Made by a program: the position numbers and the translations under genes. Below the pieces are notes generated by a model. The model was given only the letters and a program-made list of their open reading frames with translations, ran no database searches and had not been told where the DNA came from. This document shows positions 37,701-50,700 of a stretch of DNA of 64,000 nucleotides, piece after piece (position 1 is the first letter of the stretch; each line of letters opens with the position of its first letter). Source of the stretch: Tubiluchus corallicola (Eukaryota > Priapulida > Priapulimorpha > Priapulimorphida > Tubiluchidae). The DNA lies in contig JAQGDQ010000159.1 in the NCBI GenBank assembly GCA_030141605.1, positions 359,501 to 423,500 on the forward strand, given 5' to 3'.

Positions 37701-37741
37701 TGTCATTACTACTGACAATTTACATCATTCATCATTCTTAA
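22777..37741 (+). CDS. Skeletor: Skeletor-type protein: 2x DM13, DOMON, cupredoxin-like (16 exons, ~680 aa)
   Basis: Exons: 22777-22813, 27569-27715, 28219-28291, 28797-28902, 29126-29291, 29585-29654, 29818-29992, 30395-30506, 31060-31202, 31850-31973, 34620-34733, 35042-35218, 35991-36184, 36542-36596, 36807-36976, 37562-37741. Phases agree throughout (2043 nt). Exons 1-2 join to a signal peptide (MTWYLNFVFLITALLTCSA). DM13 domain 1 is at about residues 23-121 (GNFKTLYHKVAGEVYALDD, DAYFWVG, WCESFAVDFG) and DM13 domain 2 at about 122-235 (IEDFIYDGNAPGDAFFLVG). DOMON covers about 259-430. The cupredoxin-like part covers about 431-640, with His525 in DYHPVYFA and Cys622/His625 in CWQHKYFGWKI. 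The hydrophobic C-terminal tail ending IYIIHHS looks like a GPI signal. Drosophila Skeletor is reported from the nuclear and spindle matrix, but DM13 and DOMON are redox/haem-type domains and this product is predicted to be extracellular. Intron 1 is 4.8 kb; intron 10 holds an LTR element. Possible poly(A) signals lie at 38195 and 38246. Confidence 0.92.
32081..32433 (-). repeat. 3' LTR (353 bp)
   Basis: It differs from its partner at one position that I could find (C at 32246, T at 34111). On the minus strand TATAAAA lies at the complement of 32346-32352 and AATAAA at the complement of 32211-32216. Confidence 0.93.
33393..33629. repeat. Tandem repeat inside the LTR element, about 5 units
   Basis: Units of about 45-60 bp share TTCTGGCATCCTAGCCATTA and CGGAACACTAAAC, with a variable AACCATTTAAAAACAAG spacer. 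The array lies in the noncoding interior of the retroelement. Confidence 0.93.
33946..34298 (-). repeat. 5' LTR (353 bp)
   Basis: Near-identical to 32081-32433. It is the upstream LTR when the element is read on the minus strand. The bases immediately left of it on the plus strand give CTGGTGCACATAAGTGG on the minus strand, a primer-binding-site candidate; I could not assign the tRNA. Confidence 0.93.
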
Positions 37742-39464
37742 CAATGTCCTTTTTCAAAGTATTTGTGGTTATATACTAGTGACTGATAAACATTAACTTG
37801 TGATAATTCTTACAAATTAGTCATCGTACATTTCTGTTAAAGTATGCAGTTTGTTTTTTCTAAATTTACAAAAAAATTATTTGCTGTTAAATCAAGATTT
37901 TTTTTGTAACAACAAAGCACTTATCATTTGTACAGAAAATTATGTAAACATTGTCATAAAGCATGTGTGACAGCAGGTGTAGGTTGGATGGGTTTTTTAT
38001 TTTTGTTGCTCGAGGTGCTTAAAGATAGAAGAGGCTCGGCTGGTTCTTAACTTACTTGAAACTGTCAAGTGGTTAGTGGTTGCTTGTGCTGCAGTGCCAC
38101 CTTGGCTGAGCAAAGAAATGCTAAATATGGAGATATATATATATATATATATATATATAGCATTTATTAACAATGACACCAAAAACATCACAAAAATAAA
38201 TTCAGACATACATGAAAATGACAAAATCATGAGCATTAAACCACTAATAAAGTGTCAACAGTTCACAACCTAAGGGTCAAAATCTGAAGTCAAAAATCAA
38301 AAATAGTCGAGTATATACGGTTACTCTGATCAACTCGCTAACATCTGACAACAGGCAGACAACTAACACTGCGACTCAAACACGTTGGAAACAAGTTAGT
38401 GCGACCACGATAAATAAAAAAACAGATAATAACAAACAACAAACAATTAAAACTGCAACAAAGCAACCACTCTGCCCACTATGTGATGTGCCTCCTATAT
38501 GATCTGCCCACTCTGCCTGCACATGTATCACTTTACTATGTGTCACTCATGTATCATTTAAACAAAGTATTGCAGTTACCCACTTAAAAATGAAAGCAAA
38601 AATATCAAAAATTTATTTTGTTTTAAACTATACTTAAATCATGTCTTTCACATTTCATCTCATTTGTTTGTAACAATTTGGTAGAAAAGCTTAACACATT
38701 GTTCACAGAAGTGTTTTTACGATTATTTTGATATTTATTAAAAAGTGTAACAATTGTATACAAAATATATGTTCTACAGTACAAGAATTACCAAGAGATT
38801 ATATAACATGATAAAAAATCTTTGGGTCACACGTCGTGAATATTGTACAAGTGTTGCCTGTAAATTAAGATTAAACAAGCTTTATGAAACTGGCCACTCT
38901 AGAAGAACCAAATACAGTGCTGAATTACGTCTAAAAAGCTTTGGTAGGCAACACAGGCTTTGTACACTCCTGATTTCTTGAAGTACATAAAAATAAGGTG
39001 GTTTTGGACTAGCTTAGTGAATAGGACTTACCCTGCAAAGTGTGCTGAGGTCTAAAGTTATGTCAACAACATTATTGATAATAATAATGATAAAATCTAA
39101 GCAGTAAAACTGCTATACCATAAAAATAACTGTCTGCTTGAGTGACAACTAATATGAATGAGTACAAAAAGTATTACACAACAAAGGTGAATAGATAAAA
39201 TTTATAAATCTATATTTGAAATTTATAAATTTTCAAATATAGTACTATTGCACAGCAAGCAGTCCATGTTACAGCATTTGGCAATGGAGTGTGTTAAAGC
39301 GGTTTTAAAAGATAACAGAAATCATGAAAATGGCATCGCAATAAAATGATCCTTATCAAGATGATACCACATTCTATTTCACATACAGCATTAAAGTTAG
39401 TTTTAATGTCACAAAAAAACTGTTTGATAATATGGGAAGACTTACCACAAAAATAGTGGGACTA
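37742..39464. other. 3' flanks of convergent Skeletor and SLC25 genes
   Basis: AT-rich DNA that probably holds both 3' UTRs. It contains an (AT)n tract at 38132-38159, possible plus-strand AATAAA signals at 38195 and 38246, and a possible minus-strand signal at the complement of 38734-38739. I see no coding exon in it. Confidence 0.5.
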
Positions 39465-42400
39465 TTAAGATTCCATTTCATCAATTGCAGCTTTTCTTAT
39501 TTCTTTTCTTAGTCCCAGATCAGAGACCTTCTTTTGAGCATTAGCCATCACAATCATGGCACAACCATTGGCCAGGAAACTTCGGATAGAACCTGGTATA
39601 ATGCCTCTATATAATCCAAAAAATCCACCTTTGCCTCGGAAAATAATTTCCATCCTTTTAAGTACTGAAAGTTTACTGTGAAAAAAACGCACTATCAATA
39701 AAATTTCCAAACAATTATCAAGCTTCACGAGATACTATAAATAGGTGATGGCATAAACCCAGTAGCACAGAACAGGTAACCAACACCTGAGGTAAGGCGA
39801 GGACTGTGTTCCCTTACCTGTAAGTCATTACCAGTCTGTATTGATAACCAAACACGTGTTGCATTTTAATAAAATAGACAAAATACTGATGTTTATTCAA
39901 GTAAAATGCATTTATTAACTTCTTACATATTAACTTCTACATACAGATTTATTTTGATATTGTTAGGTTTTAATGAGTGTATATTGTGTGAGGTCAGGAT
40001 GCACTACTTTTTTATTTACTGTTACTACTTTTGAAGTTTTACACCTCTAAAAATTTTGCACTCGGTATTACCATACTAAGGGTCCAATCCACACCACACC
40101 ACTGAATAAACCCACAATTATCAATTTTTTAAATTAAACTTACCCAGAAAATGCCTGAGCCTGATTTGAACCAAGGACCAGTGGGTGCAAACATCCTTAA
40201 TTCAAAATCAGGCAACTTAAGTTTGATTTAAAAATATTAACAATTGTGGGTTCTTCCATCATTAACTGATAGTCTTAAAATTACGACTGCACATAAAAAA
40301 ATACAGGCAGACACCTAAATCCATTGAGTGATGCATTTCCAGCACAAATACAGAAGTACTTTTTTATGTATCTAAAAAAAGAACAAATTTTAAACAGCCA
40401 TTATAGGTACGACAGCTTATGAAGTGGTAAAAAATTCACAGAATATAACATACGTATCGCCGTATCTGCCTTGCACTTGAGATTTCATAAATTCAAATGG
40501 CCACACAAGCCACCAAGCAACAGTTGCTGCAATTCCGCTGGCAAGAAAAGGACCTAGAACAATCACAAAGATAACAGTCTAACGTTATAAAAAAAGATTC
40601 TTATAATATTGACTGAAATGTAAGCCATTTTAGTAAGTCATAAGAAACAAAAGTAATTATTATAGCTAGTTTGGTAAACTCTCAACAACCCCTATCACTT
40701 TCATTCTTTCCTAGTAAGTATTTAAGTTTCAATAGGCCACAATGCAAATAAAACTGTGTAACATATATTGCTAATTGATAACAATTTTAAATAAACAGAA
40801 ATGACAGTTTTATTACATACCATGATTAAACTTTTTTAATCAAATGTATGAGACACTGTAAACATACCTAATAGAGGACTGTTGAACTTTTCTGGAAAGT
40901 GTCGCCTCCCAGAGTCAATAAATATAAAATATGACGTCATTAAGCCAACTGTTCTAATCCAAGTGACACCAAAACCCTAAAGAAATGATTAATCATGACA
41001 GTAACTCATTCTGACGAACATGACAAATTTATTGTTAGTTTTTTTAATGCCACAGATCCTATTTACTAATCAATCATTTAGTTTTTGCCTCACTGAACAC
41101 AAATAGTTAATTCTTATCCATTAAATTTTTACCAGCAAGTGTTCATAAAAAACTTTAAATAAATAACTATCAAATTTCCATATGCACTCTCTAATAGCAA
41201 TTTTAAGTGGCTATTGTACAACTCTCATTAATCCTGATGTCATGGTAATTTCTCTATTGTTTTAATCAATAACTCAGTTGTGACACATTGACAACACCTG
41301 CAAGCATACTTATAAAATTAATATTATTGAGAATGTCTCTTAAGACATTACCCTTGTTACATCATTTGGTAGGCAAGAAACCAAATGTAAGAGATAACAA
41401 ATTATCACAGCAGCAAACTGTACTGCTTGCATAATGTTATTTAGTTAAATGTTTAGTTAGTTTAATGTTCAAATCCTTTTCAAGAGTTGTACTTTTCTGG
41501 GGATTTCTTAGCTTATCCAAATTCTCAAGAGAAACAAGACTTCTCATTTTTATCCTCTTCTCGTGGTAAAAAAATCACATTTCACAGAGCTTTACTATCA
41601 TCTGTACTCACCGTATAGAGTTTTGCGAAGTTCCATTTTTGTTGAGTCTGGCCACTAATCTGTAAAAAATATGCAGTTGATAAAAATTACTGAAATGGTG
41701 TAAGTACAATATTATCAGAGTAAATATGTACATATATCTATATCTGATACGAATAATTCTATGCATTTTAAAACTCTATTTTAACTTGAAATTACACAGC
41801 AATATTTCTGTTACTTGTCTTTGGCATGTCAATTACCTTAGCATATTCCAATGGAGTTTCTATAATAGCTCTAGCAGTTGAAGCTACTACACCAGCCACT
41901 ACTACTCTCCTAAATAAAACAAAAAAGTGTTACTTATGAAAAAAGCCAAAGTGCGTAAAACTCAACAATATTGATGTAAGTATTGATCTGCATTCTCAGT
42001 GTCCTAAGAGCTGTAAAAATCCATCAACTGAATGGAAACTCCTAAAAACCATCAAAAGACATGGTAGTCATTCTTATTTCACTAGATATTAAATATAGAT
42101 TTTATGAGATTAAAAATTAAAAAAAATCATTCACAGTAAACGAACTGATATTTTAGCAATCATATCAGGACTAGGATCGCACTTACGTTTGCAGACCTGC
42201 TGTACCAGGTATTGATGCTGTCCATACACCAAATTTGTCGTGTGCACCCAAGTATGTATAACTGAAATACAATGTCAAAAAATAAATTAACTGCAAGAGC
42301 ACAAAAATAAATAATCTTGTGAAAATTCACCTATCTTCCTAACTCTAAAAAACAGGTGCAAAACAAAGTACTGTAAGATTATAGCTAAGGTGTCCTCAGA

Positions 42401-45400
42401 TAAAGAAACACGAAAAAACTAAATCTAAATCTAAATGCAAGAAATTTGATAAAAATGCGAGCACTACAGTTCTAGGTAGAAAATAGCAAGATAAAAGACT
42501 GTGTAGTGGGTTATTTATTTAATTTCTCCTGGTAGTATTCGAAATAATTAGTAGTGCGAAAAGAAATTAAGCTGAAAAAAATTTCAAGTACAATTAGTTC
42601 TCACAAAAGAGTCAAGAAACCATAACTTAAAATGCACAAAATTTACATAGTTACAGTTGAACAAAAAACTTACTGCAAAATAAACATAAATATATGATAT
42701 AACATTAACAGCGGGGTCAATTTGCTGATTTACCCCTAAAAATTGCAAGAAAAATGTTTTTTGATTTTCTTGTAGTATTTGGTCCAGAGAATAACATATT
42801 CAAACTAGACTGAACTTTGAGCACTGCAAAGGGCCTATGATAACGTCAAAAAAGATGGCAGCCATTTGACTAAAAATAATGGGTAGTTAGTCTACCAAAA
42901 TGCTGAGAAATTGCTTAATTTGATTCAAAAACATGAAACTTTGCACAGTGCTACAACTCAATAAGTATTAATTTTGATTATCGAGTCAATCGAAATTCGT
43001 CAAATTTTGGCCGCAATTTTTGAGATGGCAGACAATATGACTGTTGCTAGCTTATAAGGGCTATATCTTAGCTATCAGATCATACAGAATAACTATTTTG
43101 GTGTCTAAATATGGGTTTTCAAGGTCAAGGAATCAATAACTGATGCTTAAATACTCCTACAATATCACCCCATTTCATGATGGCGACTAATATAGCTGCA
43201 AATTTTGCCCAAAATGACGGAATTGCTCATTTACCTTAAAGGCACGAAACTTTGGACAATGCCAAAACCTATCCACTAGATTAATTTTGGATATGGGGAA
43301 AATAGTAAATTATCCAATATGGCCACAGCATTCAAGATGGCTGACAAGATGGCTTTTGCAAGTTCATAAGTGCCATACCTTTTATGAATTGTGAACAAAG
43401 TTTACCTGTTTTGTCAACTAGTATACACATACTGTCACAACGTAGCAAGGTTTTGTTTGAATGCTGGTATGGTTTCTCAAACGAATATTACAAGTACAGT
43501 ATTATCTAATGTGTTAAGCACGTTTCTACACTTTGCTTAATGTCTGGAACAGGCAAATTCCTCAGGTAAATAACTTTTGACGAAATTGCGAATGCCGTAA
43601 GCCCTGAAAAGAATCAGTTCTGTCAGCTTTTACTGGTTGCAACCAGATTTCGCCAGGAGAGGAAAAGATAGCCTGGTCTACATTCTAAGTATTGAAGAGG
43701 TAACAGAAGAATTTGGTGTCTCATTATTCATAGAGCTAAGCAGCTGACTTACCTCATGTTTGTGCTTGAATGTTTTACTGCACTCTAGTATGACAAGATT
43801 AACACATGCATCACTGTGACAGTTGACAAAGCACATAAAGACTTGCCCAAAACGAAAAAAGCGTCATTGGATGCAATGCCGGAGCATACTGAACTAAAAA
43901 CTCATTGATTTTGGTCAAACGGCAGCCATCTTTTTGAGGTCATATATAATTGATATATATATGCCCTTTGTAGCCTAATTTGGATATGTTATTCACTGGT
44001 CCAAAACACAGTGAACAGCTATTGTGTTTAGGGGTACAGCTATTTTTTCCAATATATAGACCCTACTACAAAAAAAAGTGTAAAGAAAAAAGTAACATAG
44101 ATTACAAACAGTTGACTGCAAATTACCATTCACAATTTTTAAATATTAAAGTCTAAAAAAGCACAACAGTCTGCAAATGTAGCTATATATAACGAATAAG
44201 GATTTACTGCAAAGAGAACAAACATTTATCAATAAATTTTGAAATCTTACCCGGCTTCAAATACAGCAAACTGAGTAGCACGAAAAATGCCAGATCCCCA
44301 TAATGGAGGGATGCAACCTCTAAAACAAAAAAAACATTTGCTATTTTAAAAAAATCAATTTAGATGTTCAAGAAAATAAAGATTAATTTTGATTAAGAGA
44401 AGCTGAAGTAATAAAAATCAAAAAAGTTAACATTTTGTCATTAATAAACAGAAAATACCTGTATAATCCACGAATGCCTTGAGTTTTGAAGGTCTTCACA
44501 AATGTCTGAAACATTCCACTAGAGTCAAATCCCTTCTGTGCTTGCATCTTAGTCTTCACTGTGTCAAACGGATGTCCCACAGCAACATTTGTGACTCCAT
44601 ACAGCACACCCACTATTGTGATATCATAAGGCACGGATACAATGTTTAGCTATGTTTTGTACATCAAACAAGTTTGCAGATCAGAGTAAGATGATCAAAA
44701 TAAAGATGTACAAAACCATTCCATATTAAGAGGCAATCATAGGAGAATTAATTATTGTCCAAATTCTGGCAAGAATCTGCACTAGGGAAAAATAAGCAAA
44801 GTAGAGATAGTTAGAGACCCATTTAGCACCGGCATTTCCCTTAAGCTGCTCATGACTGTAACCAAGGAAAGCACACAAAGAAGGTAGGTTCCATTCAGAA
44901 GCAATTGCAGGAAAAAAAATTAAGAGCGATAAAGCCATACAGTGGGAAATTTCCCATAAGATGTTTAACAAATATTTAAAGGCTTTTCATTTTAAATATT
45001 TAAGTTTGTAATAAGACTAACATTGGTCTTAATTTCATGGAGATTATAGTTTTCATCCTGACCTCATTAATCGGTCTTGATGAGAATCCAGACTTGTGCG
45101 GAGACAATGACACTGATAAACAATCTTACTATTATATCTTTTCAAAACAAGCAAAGGTAAAACAAATTTTTGAAGTACAAACAATTATTCAAAGTTAGTT
45201 ATTCTAATTTCAATGTTCAGCATTCAAATAGCTGTACACATTTTAAACTGTTTTACCATTGGTAGCTGACTCATTTTAACTGCTATCAGTATGCATTTAA
45301 ATATGTAAATAATACACATAAAGTAGTTTTTAGCTGCGCCTTTACCTCCAAGTCCAATAGCTCCTTCTTTCAGCCAGTATGTTCGTATCTCATTATGCGT

Positions 45401-45403
45401 CAT
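39465..45403 (-). CDS. SLC25: SLC25-family mitochondrial carrier (nine exons, 298 aa)
   Basis: Exons on the minus strand: 45346-45403 (ATG at 45403), 44459-44612, 44251-44319, 42187-42261, 41837-41909, 41612-41659, 40868-40976, 40454-40553, 39465-39675. Phases agree and total 897 nt. The product has the three-repeat carrier fold with all three signatures: HPFDTVK at residues 33-39, TPLEYAK at 137-143 and WPFEFMK at 213-219. RGLYRG and FGLYRG follow repeats 1 and 3. It exchanges a solute across the inner mitochondrial membrane. The VGHPFDTVKTKMQ run resembles the carnitine/acylcarnitine and amino-acid branch, but I cannot name the substrate. Exon 2 must use the acceptor at 44613 to stay in frame with exon 1; an upstream frame starting PYDITIV at 44634 is intronic. 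It is divergent from the DRAM gene. Confidence 0.94.
42711..44066. mobile_element. Non-autonomous inverted-repeat DNA element (~1.35 kb) in SLC25 intron 3
   Basis: The left end (~42711-42880) and the reverse complement of the right end (~43905-44066) share, in order, GGGTC, a TACCCCTAAA block, a TTTGG(T/A)CCAG(A/T)GAATAACATAT block, CAAAGGGC, and AAAAAGATGGC(A/T)GCC(A/G)TTTGAC. This is an imperfect terminal inverted repeat of about 160 bp. The interior repeats AAGATGGC-type phrases and has no transposase frame. I could not define the target-site duplication, so the ends are approximate and the superfamily is unknown. Confidence 0.75.
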
Positions 45404-47771
45404 AATGAAAGCCTCACTAATTCTTCCAATGTAGAGCCACTTCAGAGTACTGCTACTAGTTGCAGACTAGCAGAACATCAGGCAATTGAGCCAAATGCAA
45501 ATCTTAAAAAAATAAACATATTTACACGATTCTGTACAAAACATACATTCGTGATTGTGCCGGTAGCTAAATTAATACAAAAAATATATTTATAGTTAAG
45601 TATGCAATCATAAATGTGTTTAAAGCAGTGCTGCATTTTTGATGTTAAACTCAAATCACAGCTGTGCCCACTGTCCACGCCTACATCAATGCACAGTATG
45701 CGGTAGATGAAAAAATATTACTAATGAGAAACAGCATGCAAAAGTTTTGCAGTGGTGTCACTGATATCTCGTTCTAGACTGCTTTATTATTACAGTAAGG
45801 TTAATTTTCTATTTTCTGATCATTTCTGCATTAAAATGTCTCGTTGCCATGTTGTATTGTGCTGCTCAAACAAGGCTTCTACCAAAGTAATCATTTTTAC
45901 ATCTTTACAAAATAGAGAAAAAGAGAATGACAGATTCTTAATTGTGAACATCTGATCGAGCGAAGAGTTGGACAAACAGAATGACAGAGTTTATTGACAT
46001 GCTACCAATGACAGCCTAAGCAAACTGATATATTTTTTGACTGTGGTTCAAATGGAAACTCTTTGAAAGACTGCTCCCGATATTTTTAGACCCTTAGCTA
46101 TGCACTTCTATTCTATGTAGACAATTTTTTTCGCCTTGTCTAGCAGGATAGATGGGCAATTCTATTTTGGATAAAGAGAGAGATGTTCTACCTCACTGCA
46201 ATCACTCTGTATAATTTACTATACAAATCTCATAATTTCTATGTTACTGCAATTTAATAGGTAGATTGTCTCTTTACTTGATATATTTCAAAATTATTTT
46301 AGGCCGTCGGTGCGTGTAGTTTGCTGTAGTATACATGTGTAAATTCAGCGAGAAAAACTCTGATACAATTATTATACAATAGCAATTTTATTCGTTTTAC
46401 CACATACGCGCGTGTTAAATGCGCCAGAGATACCAGTACTAAAGCTAATACAGCTTACTTTTCTTGTATAAAACTTTTCGTCATTATGTTCTTGAAGAAA
46501 TTTATCTAATACTAGTAATAGCAATGTCTACACTACATATTGACACCAAATCATATTTTGCCTTCAGCAAGGGTTTAAGATATACTTCAGATATAAGCTT
46601 TAACCATTATCCACTGGCACTTCATGCAAGTTTCATAAATTTCCCCATCAAAGTGATTATACCAAAGCAAAGCATATCAAACATAAAGTTGCAATAAACC
46701 CGTAATTTAACCGCAACTTTGTCAGCAGCGTTCTGTGAGTAACCTTTTGATCATGCAAACGCCATCGAAGGTAGTGGATATTGCCGATCTGTATCACGTG
46801 TAAACTGAAAGCGTTTCAAAAAAGTTAGTTTGTCATGCTAATTTTACTGGTACTGACACGTATTATGGCTTCGTAAATACCGTGTGCTCATTGTAGCGAT
46901 ATTCTTCTCTTTGCACTCTGAATAGATTTAAATTTTCCAAAAGAAAAAATTGTTAATTTACAGTTAGGCACTGTACAATTATTGCATAATAAATTCAGGA
47001 GTAGGCCTGATGTAATAAACTACACAGACTTTTTTATGTTTTTTGTTGTAAACGAGAAAACCTTATATATATATTTTTGCTGTCGTAGTGCACTTTCACT
47101 GTTTATCTTCAAACAGTTTAGGTGTGCTAGCACTATGGCCGGGGGTGTGCACTTCTCAGTAAGACGAAGAGTAAACGTGAAATTAAAAGCCTAGTCATGC
47201 TTTATGCATGTAATATAAACCGTCTATTTGTGAAGATGTGAAAAGAAATCAAATTCCGACGTTTTTATTTGGCACTAACCATACTCTGGTTAATAAATAA
47301 TACAAAATAATCTGAACATTCTCTTTGCGGTACCTGCCTATTTTGCGCTCCGCAAGATTTGCCTGCGTAGCATCATGTAATGTCTCGGCAGGAACCTGCA
47401 GACAGCTTTCAATGCAGAGAAAACTGCAGTTTATAACAGATTCACGTTATTGCGACAGAAATTTCAGCCAATTATTTATTGCAGAGAGAGCATTTCTTTG
47501 TACTGTAAAACCTAGAAAATTACCCTTTTTATATAGGTCTGCTTTATGCAGGCTTTGCATACTAAATTTGAGAAAAAAATTTTGTGTCTCTTTGTCTGTT
47601 TCTTTTTCTTTTTAGGTATTTTAGGTGTGTGACGAAACTGGATGACATTTGTTGTACAATCTGCTGTACTGGACATATGTACTATTTATGGAGAAATAAA
47701 AATATTTTATAACACGTCTGAATCTGTTTTAGTGACAAGAACATTGGGAATTCTTAAAAGTAGAATACATA
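45404..47771. other. Intergenic region between divergent SLC25 and DRAM genes
   Basis: About 2.4 kb that should contain both promoters. A short frame at 45837-45887 reads MSRCHVVLCCSNKAST and ends at a possible donor, faintly like the start of a THAP zinc finger; it is not called as a gene. I see nothing else with coding character. Confidence 0.5.
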
Positions 47772-50700
47772 ATGACTGTACTGTTTTTATTTCCCTTATC
47801 GGTCGTCATTTTGGTGCCTCTAACGTTCATTATCAGGTAATGTGGTAGATATTATTTATTTAACTTGAGTCTTGATTTTATTTAAAGAAAAATTGCATGA
47901 TTTTAGGACCATACCTATATGAGATCAGTCTCAAACTTGTTTGTGGAAGCAGATTGCAGCACAACAATGCAAATTTTAAGCTCACAATTTCAAGATTCAA
48001 ATTCATCACTCAGCTAATGTGTGATTTTTCATTATGTCTGATCTCATAATAATTGTGTAATCCCCCATAATGCTCGTGATCTGGTACAGTGCTTATCTTT
48101 ATGCAATGCACATGCAAAAAACAGTCCAGGTTATTCATTTAAGCAAGAATGCCTAGCCTTCAGATAAGTGCGTAAAATCATTGTGGAAAAATTGGACTTA
48201 TGCAAACCATCCTTAAAAACCAATATTTCCACTTAAGATATTTGAGACCATATGTCACTCAGGCCATAATTTAAAACTGGATGCTGCTTTCCTTTACCTT
48301 GTAATATTACTCTAAGGCAAATCACGTGGAAAACATGAGTGTTCAGTATAATCGTATATTATGAAATTTTATGACTAACAAATTAAAAAACTTGCAGAAT
48401 GAGTTGCTAACATCAGAAAGTTTCACTTTATAGTTTGTTTGAAAGTCCTACTTCACTACAATATGTATTTACATTTCATTGATTCTACTTTTCACTATTT
48501 TATTTCAGTTATTCTATATCAGTTGCATTGAAGCATGTGGAGCCTGGTTTTCCCTACATAAGGTAAAATCTTTGTTAGTGTATTTTTCTCACTAAAGAAA
48601 CCACAAATTTCTCTATCATATGCTTGTTATCAAATAATAAAAAGCAGTTATCAACATATTGCTGGTATTATAATCGGATGATGTCTACTGGCCAATTTTG
48701 AAGCTACAGTTTTTCATGAAAACACAAAGAACATTGAGGTGCTTATGGTGACGCCGTAGCCATGTCATCCACCCATTCATATAGTTTATCACCAAAAGTA
48801 AACAAATTGTCCTTTGCTGCAGTCTGTATCGGTCAGACCTTCCAAAACTGGGAAGTAGGAAGTATGAACAGTAAGGGAGATTATTGGCCACAGTCCGACA
48901 CTTGAATCTCCATCGCATTCTGCCATCCTTGAGCACTGTCTCCAGTCAGACTATCAATTTAAATTAGAAAACTTTGGAATCTAAGACAGTGCAAACCATT
49001 CGTTTGATCATCTTATTCAAGAAACACTCTTGATAAAACAATAACTATCCTAGCCTCATTAATAAGATATCATCCTCACCACTAGAGCTCTTTTAGCTCA
49101 CTGACTGGTTCATAGTGGGTTGGCTGCTCTAGTGGTTTGTCATTCTTGTTTATTGCTGTTTTAAATGTTTCTTGTATTCCTGGGGACAGTTTTGCTGGAG
49201 CAACAAAGGCTTGTACGATAAAATCAAGGAGGAAAAATGGACCAGGAAGATTAAACACAGAAGCTTTAAGTGGGTGATGGGTCATGCTCTGAGGTTACCA
49301 GAAAATAGTCCACTTAAAAAAGCTTTCTATCAGTCAGTTCAGCCTCCAAAGAAACAAAGAGGCAGCAAATTACTTACGTGGAAGGATTTCATGCAAAAAG
49401 CTCTCAATAGAATGTCTGTAATTCTGAAAGTTACTTCATCTTGGAGTAGCAAAGAACTGTTAGCCTTCTGTTCTTGTTGAACACAAAATAAATTATGATT
49501 AGTTCAGCAGCCAAAAACCATTTTTAGCTATACCTTGCACTTTCCGTGTAAGTTTTTTCTCAGCAGTTTTCACATGTTCTTATGGTCCCTTTTAAGAATA
49601 TTAAGCTGGAAATAACTAGCCATTGGCCAGGCAGCCTTAGCAGAAGAAATGAATTTCACAAATAAAGGACAGGCTGAAAAGAAAGAAAGAAGAACAAAGA
49701 AAAAGTTCAGTGGGTCATAGAACCAGTAATGAACATTTTTCTTAGCAGCCTTAGCAGAAGAATTGAATTTCACAACTGAATTAAAATAAAGGACAGGCTG
49801 AAAAGAAAGAAAGAAGCACAAAGAAAAAGTTCAGTGGGTCATAGAACCAGTAATGAACATTTTTCTTTCAGGTGATACATGGACTGATTATACTGTTTTG
49901 CTTTATCACTTTTCACATCATAATTTGCCCATGATTGTGGAATTGGTAAATGACAATGGTTAAAATTGTGAAGAATCATCAAAACGTCATTCCAGAGACA
50001 ATAAGAGGCTATGCACATACTCAGTGTAGGAAATAGAATCAAATCCAATGTACTTTGGCATTTCCGAATTTGACAATATTAAAGCAGCCTAATGTAACTC
50101 GAGCCACTAAATTTACCAGTGCATGATATAGATAAGCCTACTCAAAATGTACGTAATACCACATCTGAAACTAGAATAGTTGTATGGCACAGTAAAGTGC
50201 ATAGAACAGGTACTAGTAGGACTACTAGATTGCATTCAACCGTGATCAGATGCTGTGGAAGCATTTGCAAAAATGAAACGAGCGCACATTCAAGCATACA
50301 TGTTGGAAAAGAGCATTTGAGGGGACACAACATTTTTTCTTGATGGCACAAATTATATGGTTTTGAAATATGGCACACAAGAACTATTGCAACCAGTAAC
50401 TGTGCCGCCTGTAGTAAAATCATAACCAGATTTAATTTTGAAGATGATATGGGCTCTTATTCTGGAGCAAAAGCATGCAAATCTTTTAAGTCATTACAAT
50501 ATTGTGCAACATTGAGCATAATAATAAGTATGCACAATAATTAGTTTGCATCACATTCCATGCATGTGAAGGCTGCCAGTAATAACGAACAAATAAAATC
50601 TGTAAACCTGACAAAGCTAAAACGAGGAATTCGACTGTATAAGAGCAGTAACTTAGTCGTGGGAGTCATGATATATTCTGGATAAAGAAATATTATCTAG

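Noticed and set aside
44613-44634. In-frame extension of SLC25 exon 2 upstream (PYDITIV)
   Set aside because: It lacks an ATG and would break the reading phase with exon 1. The acceptor at 44613 joins exon 1 in frame and restores GLGVGVLYGVTN.
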